NCBI GenBank assembly: GCA_944325775.1
Contig: CALVBL010000032.1
Span: 1 to 14,754, forward strand
Source: an uncultured Helicobacter sp.
GTDB lineage: Bacteria > Campylobacterota > Campylobacteria > Campylobacterales > Helicobacteraceae
Direction of reading: 5' to 3'
DNA length: 14,754 nucleotides
A model generated the notes under the pieces. That model searched no databases. It was not told where the DNA came from and saw nothing but the letters and a program-made list of their open reading frames with translations. A program made the translations under genes and the position numbers. Positions 7,591 through 11,775 of the stretch are shown piece by piece (position 1 is the first letter of the stretch; every line of letters starts with the position of its first letter).

Positions 7591-9246
7591 CTAGCGCAAG
7601 GCACGATTGATCGCGCTAATCAAACCATAAATGCTCGCCGCGATAATATCGGTATCAATCCCCACGCCAAAATACTTGCTCTTTGCGTTTTGAATCTGCA
7701 CATATGAGATCGCTTGCGAAGATGAACCCTCTTTGAGCGCGTGCTCGCTATAATCCACGATCTCAAAATCCAGTGCTAGATTCTCTCGCAGTGCGTTTGC
7801 CACCGCGTCTAATCGCCCATTGCCACTGCCGCCTATCTCATGGCTTTTGCCTTCAAATTCCACGCCTAGATTTACGCTTAGCACAGAATCTTCGCGTGTG
7901 AAATGATAATCCTTGAGGCTTAGAGGGCTTTTTAGATTCACAAAGTCGTTTTGGAAAATATCGCAAATATCTTGTGGCGAAAGCTCCCTGTGTGCCTTAT
8001 CGGAAATGTCTTTGACATAGTAAGAAAAATCCTCTCTAAAAAGCGCGGGTAGATCGATACCAAATTGACTATATAGTACATACGCGATCCCACCCTTGCC
8101 ACTTTGGGAGTTGATACGGATCACATCGCTTTCATACACACGCCCGACATCTTGGGGATCGATGGGGAGATATGGCACGCTCCATGTGCTTAGATTATGC
8201 TCTTTGTGGTATGCCATACCTTTAGCGATGGCGTCTTGATGGCTTCCTGAAAATGCTGCAAAAACAAGCTTGCCAGAATAGGGCTGACGCTCATACACAT
8301 GCATTTTGGTAACCTTCTCATACAGATCACAAATCGTTGGGAGATTGCTAAAATCAAGCTTAGAATCCACACCATGAGAATACATATTCATCGCAAGCGT
8401 GATAATATCCACATTGCCGGTGCGCTCACCATTACCAAATAGCGTGCCCTCAATCCTATCCGCTCCAGCGAGCAGCCCTAGCTCCGCATCAGCGATCCCA
8501 CACCCGCGGTCATTGTGTGGGTGGAGCGAGATGAGGACATTTTGGCGGTTATTGAGGTTTTTGGAGATGTATTCTACTTGACTCGCGTAGATGTGTGGTA
8601 GGCTCATTTCGACAGTTACAGGGAGGTTTAAGATGAGTTTTTTCTCCGGCGTGGGTTTAAACACATCAATCACAGCATTGCAGACTTCAAGCGCGTAATC
8701 TACCTCTGTGCCACTGAAGCTCTCGGGCGAGTATTCAAAGCGGAAATTCCCTTCAGTTTGTGCTGCCATTTGTGTGAGGTAGTTCGCACCATCGATGGCG
8801 ATTTGCTTGACTTGCTCTTTGGATTTTTTAAACACCTGTTGGCGTTGGGCGAAAGATGTCGAGTTATACACATGCACAATGGCATTTTTACAGCCCCTAA
8901 GACTCTCAAAAGTTTTTTTAATGATATGCTCACGCGCTTGGGTAAGCACCTGGATACAGACATCATCAGGGATTAGCTCTTCTTCGATGAGTGTGCGCAA
9001 AAACTCGTATTCTGTCTGACTTGCAGCAGGGAAACCCACCTCAATTTCTTTGAATCCAATCTTTACCAGCAGTTTAAAAAATTCGATTTTTTCTTCAAGA
9101 CTCATAGGTGTGATGAGTGCTTGATTGCCATCGCGCAGATCCACACTGCACCAAATCGGGGCTTTGTCAATGTATTCTTTACTTGCCCATTCTAAACTAG
9201 GTGTAGGAGGCATAAAATAGCCTCGCTGGTATTTTTGGTGATTCAT
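7591..9246 (-). CDS. leuA: 2-isopropylmalate synthase, long (type 2) form
   Basis: A 551-residue enzyme for the first committed step of leucine synthesis, condensing acetyl-CoA with 2-oxoisovalerate. The TIM-barrel half starts with APIWCSVDLRDGNQ, where Asp39 is a metal ligand; the other ligands are His242 and His244 in SLHPHND. The segment EYSPESFSGTE and the N-terminal WASKEYIDKAP style are those of the yeast/actinobacterial group (type 2), not of the roughly 510-residue E. coli/Campylobacter-type LeuA. The last 120 residues form the LeuA allosteric domain (GGSGNGRLDAVANAL at its start), which binds leucine for feedback inhibition. The start is ATG 9246 with AGGAG five bases upstream. It is the first gene of leuA-leuC-leuD-leuB-kdsB. 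The short leader has no room for a leucine-rich attenuator peptide. Confidence 0.96.
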   Translation of the reverse strand: MNHQKYQRGYFMPPTPSLEWASKEYIDKAPIWCSVDLRDGNQALITPMSLEEKIEFFKLLVKIGFKEIEVGFPAASQTEYEFLRTLIEEELIPDDVCIQVLTQAREHIIKKTFESLRGCKNAIVHVYNSTSFAQRQQVFKKSKEQVKQIAIDGANYLTQMAAQTEGNFRFEYSPESFSGTEVDYALEVCNAVIDVFKPTPEKKLILNLPVTVEMSLPHIYASQVEYISKNLNNRQNVLISLHPHNDRGCGIADAELGLLAGADRIEGTLFGNGERTGNVDIITLAMNMYSHGVDSKLDFSNLPTICDLYEKVTKMHVYERQPYSGKLVFAAFSGSHQDAIAKGMAYHKEHNLSTWSVPYLPIDPQDVGRVYESDVIRINSQSGKGGIAYVLYSQFGIDLPALFREDFSYYVKDISDKAHRELSPQDICDIFQNDFVNLKSPLSLKDYHFTREDSVLSVNLGVEFEGKSHEIGGSGNGRLDAVANALRENLALDFEIVDYSEHALKEGSSSQAISYVQIQNAKSKYFGVGIDTDIIAASIYGLISAINRALR

Positions 9247-9288
9247 ACAAGCTCCTAAAATGCGGGATAGTGAAAATTTTTACTAATT

Positions 9289-9297
9289 ATTATAACA
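9289..9297 (-). promoter_or_regulatory. Extended -10 promoter of the leu operon
   Basis: The minus strand reads TGTTATAAT, a perfect extended -10 element, giving a start near 9282 and a leader of about 35 bases. This is the only obvious promoter for the five-gene leuACDB-kdsB unit. Confidence 0.65.
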
Positions 9298-9347
9298 CTA
9301 AAAATTAATGTGGGAATATGGATTTTGGAGTTTTGTTTGTTTTAAGT

Positions 9348-9374
9348 TTGTTCTAGGTTTGTGTGCATTACAAT
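9348..9374 (+). promoter_or_regulatory. Possible promoter for the surface-polymer locus
   Basis: TTGTTC at 9348-9353 and TACAAT at 9369-9374, spaced 15 bp, lie about 50 bp before the ATG at 9425 and diverge from the leu promoter. The leader contains a 6-bp inverted repeat (AATGCG at 9372-9377, CGCATT at 9388-9393). Confidence 0.3.
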
Positions 9375-9424
9375 GCGACTTTTGCTACGCATTTTGCAAC
9401 AATCTTACAACAAGGTGTCGGTTT

Positions 9425-11161
9425 ATGGTGTTAAGAGTTTTGGTGTTGTTATGTTTGTCGTGCGTGCCTGCGTTTGCGTATCTTGATCCGGGTAGTGGCT
9501 CGCTGCTGCTCTCATCAGTCGTCGCGGTATTTGCTTCGGTGGTGTTTTTTATCAAAAACCTCTTTTACAAACTCACTTCGCCTAGCACCCTCCTAAGCGG
9601 TGGATTTAGCCCTCGGGGGGGGGGGAATTCTACCCTAAGAGATCATATTGTATTTTACTCTGAAGGTAAGCAATACTACTTTACTTTCAAACCAATCCTA
9701 GATGCTCTAGATTCACTCAAGCACCCTTATACTTATCTCACTTCCGGAGAAGACGACCCGGCACTTGCGCGTGAGGGCTCGCAGTCTTTTGGCACATTCA
9801 CATACATTGGCGAGGGCAACAAAGCCTATATCAAGCTCAATACCCTAAGGGCTGATATTTGTGTGCTGACTACGCCGGGTTTAAATGTTTTGCAGATTAA
9901 GCGCAGTCGTGGTGTGCGCCACTACTGCCACATCGTGCATTCGCTCACGCCGATGACTTATCGGGCGTTTGGGTTGGATTATTTTGACTCGGTGCTGGTG
10001 GCAAATGAGATTCAAAAAGATTTCGTGCGTGAAGTGGAAGCGGCACACGATGTGAAGAGGAAGTATATAGGTGTGGTGGGTTCGACCTATCTTGATGAGC
10101 TCTCTAAGTTGAGAAATTCGTCTCTTACGCAATCTTTGAATGATTTCGGCGGTTCGGCTCGGTCACTTACGCCTAGTAAGCTCCCTTCGCCTCGCCTTGA
10201 AAAACATTCAAATCTTACGCAAGATACTAGAATTTCTGAAGGCAAGCCAAGCGCAGAATCTAAAGAAAATAGAGAATCTAGTTTTGGTAATGTAGATTCA
10301 GAATCTAACGCATTTACAGAATCTAATTCCACACAATCGCACACAGATTCACAAAAATCCGAGCTTGCACACACAGAAGCACAAGAAATTCTAGCATCTT
10401 GCGATGATTTTGTGGGTTATCAAGCGAGGGGCGCAGGGAGCTACCTAAGCGGTAGTGACCAAGCACCGAGCGTAGATTCCCGCAAAAGCGCGCAAGAGGC
10501 GAATTTATCTAAAACGATTTTAGTATCTCCCTCGTGGGGCAAGGAAACCATACTTACCAAATATGGTCTGCGCCTCCTAGAGCCCCTCGCCCAGAGCACT
10601 CACCACATCATCATCCGCCCCCACCCTCAAAGTCTCATCGGCGAAGCAGAATCCAAAAATATCGCATACTTGCAAAAATCTCTACAACAATATCAAAATG
10701 TAGAGTGGGACATCGGCACGCCTAATGTCTATGCGTTCGCACGCGCTGATATGATGATTTCAGATTTTAGTTCGGTGATTTTTGACTTCGTCTGCCTAGA
10801 GGGCAAGCCCGTGCTCACGTTGGATTTTAGCTTCGACCCTGCGGGCTACGATCTCGCGGATATCAATTTAGAGCATTTCTACACCTTTGAAGCACTCAAA
10901 GCCATAGGCGGCAGGCTTGAGGAGTGCGATTTCCCGCGTATTGAGGAGATCATCGCGCAGACCCTAGATTCTGCCAAGACAAAGGAGCTTAAAGCCTGCG
11001 CGGAGGAGCTCTGGTGCTATGCCAGCGAGGCTGGGGAGCGCGCAGCGAGGGAGATTTTACACATCGAACGCGAGCTGCTAGAGCGCGAGATTGGCGCGGT
11101 GCTGCCGCAGGTGCGGAGGATTCGGGAGTTAGATTCTATGATTAGTGGGGTGAAAATATGA
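9425..11161 (+). CDS. Membrane-anchored CDP-glycerol glycerophosphotransferase-like protein (TagB/TagF family)
   Basis: A 578-residue protein. Residues 1-18 resemble a signal sequence, followed by the motif YLDPGSGS and a second hydrophobic segment (about 25-45). The catalytic part has a GT-B-type layout. The N-terminal half contains HSLTPMTYRAFGLDYFDSVLVAN and ends at VVGSTYLDEL. The C-terminal half starts at LVSPSWG and has RPHP (His400) and SDFSSVIFDF (446-455) followed by GKPVL, the hallmark of CDP-glycerol:glycerophosphotransferases that build teichoic acids. About 130 residues of low-complexity Ser/Glu/Asn-rich linker (about 228-362), carrying an inverted pair of the dispersed repeat, lie exactly between the two halves. 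An 11-G tract encodes Arg64-Gly67 and could switch the gene on and off; here it is in frame. The start is ATG 9425 because it opens the signal segment, with a modest AAGG site; an earlier ATG at 9308 has no ribosome site. The substrate is inferred from the family, and other nucleotide-activated polyols are possible. Confidence 0.8.
   Translation: MVLRVLVLLCLSCVPAFAYLDPGSGSLLLSSVVAVFASVVFFIKNLFYKLTSPSTLLSGGFSPRGGGNSTLRDHIVFYSEGKQYYFTFKPILDALDSLKHPYTYLTSGEDDPALAREGSQSFGTFTYIGEGNKAYIKLNTLRADICVLTTPGLNVLQIKRSRGVRHYCHIVHSLTPMTYRAFGLDYFDSVLVANEIQKDFVREVEAAHDVKRKYIGVVGSTYLDELSKLRNSSLTQSLNDFGGSARSLTPSKLPSPRLEKHSNLTQDTRISEGKPSAESKENRESSFGNVDSESNAFTESNSTQSHTDSQKSELAHTEAQEILASCDDFVGYQARGAGSYLSGSDQAPSVDSRKSAQEANLSKTILVSPSWGKETILTKYGLRLLEPLAQSTHHIIIRPHPQSLIGEAESKNIAYLQKSLQQYQNVEWDIGTPNVYAFARADMMISDFSSVIFDFVCLEGKPVLTLDFSFDPAGYDLADINLEHFYTFEALKAIGGRLEECDFPRIEEIIAQTLDSAKTKELKACAEELWCYASEAGERAAREILHIERELLEREIGAVLPQVRRIRELDSMISGVKI
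9615..9625 (+). repeat. Poly-G tract (G11), candidate phase-variation switch
   Basis: Eleven consecutive G bases lie inside the 5' part of the glycerophosphotransferase-like gene, encoding R-G-G-G. Tracts of this length in Helicobacter and Campylobacter surface genes change length by slipped-strand mispairing. Gain or loss of one G would shift the frame after codon 67 and remove the whole catalytic region. Confidence 0.8.
10147..10216 (+). repeat. Dispersed repeat, copy 1 (forward), in the TagB-like linker
   Basis: Core at 10161-10185, starting GGTCAC and ending AGCTCCC, with CTCGCCTTGA after it. It is the forward-orientation counterpart of copy 4 and the inverse of copies 2, 3 and 5. It is translated in the frame giving ARSLTPSKLPS. 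This is the most divergent copy and its edges are uncertain. Confidence 0.55.
10401..10492 (-). repeat. Dispersed repeat, copy 2 (reverse), in the TagB-like linker
   Basis: Core at 10436-10460 (GGGAGCTACC to TAGTGACC). Its reverse complement matches copy 4 well over about 90 bp, including GCGGGAATCT, CTCGG, GGTCA, CTCCC, the run CCTCGCTTGATAACCCAC and TCATCGCAA. It is translated as GSYLSGSD. With copy 1 it forms an inverted pair about 250 bp apart. Confidence 0.75.
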
Positions 11162-11775
11162 CAATGCGCCCCCTAAACACACTTTTTAAAAATACCAATT
11201 TTTCAGAATCTCGTTTCCAGCGAATCTCCCCTAAGATTCTCAAAATCTCGTGTTTAGCGCAAAAAGAAAAGGGGTTTATCCCCTCCCCGCTCCCCTTAAC
11301 CCCGAAAAGAATAAAGCGCCGCTTTTTCTTTTCGGCAATCAAGGGGAGAGTCTCGCTTTTTCCGCTTCTAGCGTCCGCGCCGCGGATGCACTGCTGCATC
11401 CTTGTTTCGCCGCTCCCGCACCACGAAGCGGGCGAGTTTTTGGGTGCTGCGCACACATTGATTTTACGCCACAGAATCTATTGCACAGATTCTGTGAAAG
11501 TTTCAGAATCTAAAGCAATTACAGAATCTAAGCGCGCTCTAGATTTTGAGCTGCCCACAAAAGGCAATTCTAAGATTTCTGATGAAAAATGTGGGTTGCA
11601 AGAAAAACACGAGGGGAGTTACCTAAGCGGTAATGACCCGAAGTGTTTTTCGCCGCTCCCGCATTTACCCTCTGGGATTTCCTCCCTTTGGTCGAGCATG
11701 TCGCAGAAAGCTGAATTGCCCCGCGCGAAAGCCAACGCGCGCCACCAACGCGAGACTAAAAGGATTACACAATGA
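11158..11775 (+). CDS. Doubtful 205-codon frame in the repeat-rich spacer
   Basis: An open frame that overlaps the previous stop (ATGA at 11158) and the next start (ATGA at 11772) by four bases each, as coupled genes do. I recognise no domain. The first 100 codons cover a chain of hairpins and give a biased product rich in Pro, Phe, Lys and Arg; a second frame is also open there for 87 codons, so coding selection is doubtful. The last 100 codons are the same repeat that sits inside the following gene and are read in the same frame (CTDSVK, ending in the repeat peptide GSYLSGND then PLPHL). No signal peptide or convincing membrane segment is seen. It may be a genuine small repeat protein, a decayed remnant, or a non-coding spacer kept open by the repeat's own frame. 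Confidence 0.3.
   Translation: MTMRPLNTLFKNTNFSESRFQRISPKILKISCLAQKEKGFIPSPLPLTPKRIKRRFFFSAIKGRVSLFPLLASAPRMHCCILVSPLPHHEAGEFLGAAHTLILRHRIYCTDSVKVSESKAITESKRALDFELPTKGNSKISDEKCGLQEKHEGSYLSGNDPKCFSPLPHLPSGISSLWSSMSQKAELPRAKANARHQRETKRITQ
11270..11432 (+). other. Chain of hairpins in the spacer
   Basis: At least four stem-loops follow one another. AGGGG/CCCCT lies at 11270-11284. A large imperfect palindrome spans 11292-11346, with outer CCCCTT/AAGGGG and inner CCGAAAAG/CTTTTCGG, extended through AATAAAGC/GCTTTTT to a GCC loop. A perfect 7-bp GGATGCA/TGCATCC lies at 11384-11401 with a four-base loop. CCCGC/GCGGG lies at 11415-11432. Together they suggest a structured RNA, an attenuating or stabilising intercistronic region, or a cluster of REP-like repeats. 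Confidence 0.5.
11482..11742 (+). repeat. Long direct repeat, copy A
   Basis: Runs from TGCACAGATTCTGTGAAA to CAACGCGCGC and matches 12588-12797. It differs from copy B by scattered substitutions, a short indel near 11510, and a 33-bp insertion at 11668-11700, which is a multiple of three and keeps the frame. It contains dispersed-repeat copy 3. Confidence 0.8.
11580..11667 (-). repeat. Dispersed repeat, copy 3 (reverse), in the spacer
   Basis: Core at 11614-11638. It is nearly identical to copy 5 through GATGAAAAATGTGGGTTGCA, GAGGGGAGTTACC, TAATGACCCGAAGTG and CGCCGCTCCCGCATTTA. No forward partner was found within the spacer. Confidence 0.75.

Noticed and set aside
9308..9424. 39-residue N-terminal extension of the TagB-like protein from ATG 9308
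   Set aside because: No ribosome binding site, an odd Cys/Phe-rich sequence, and it would precede a normal signal-like segment that starts at ATG 9425.
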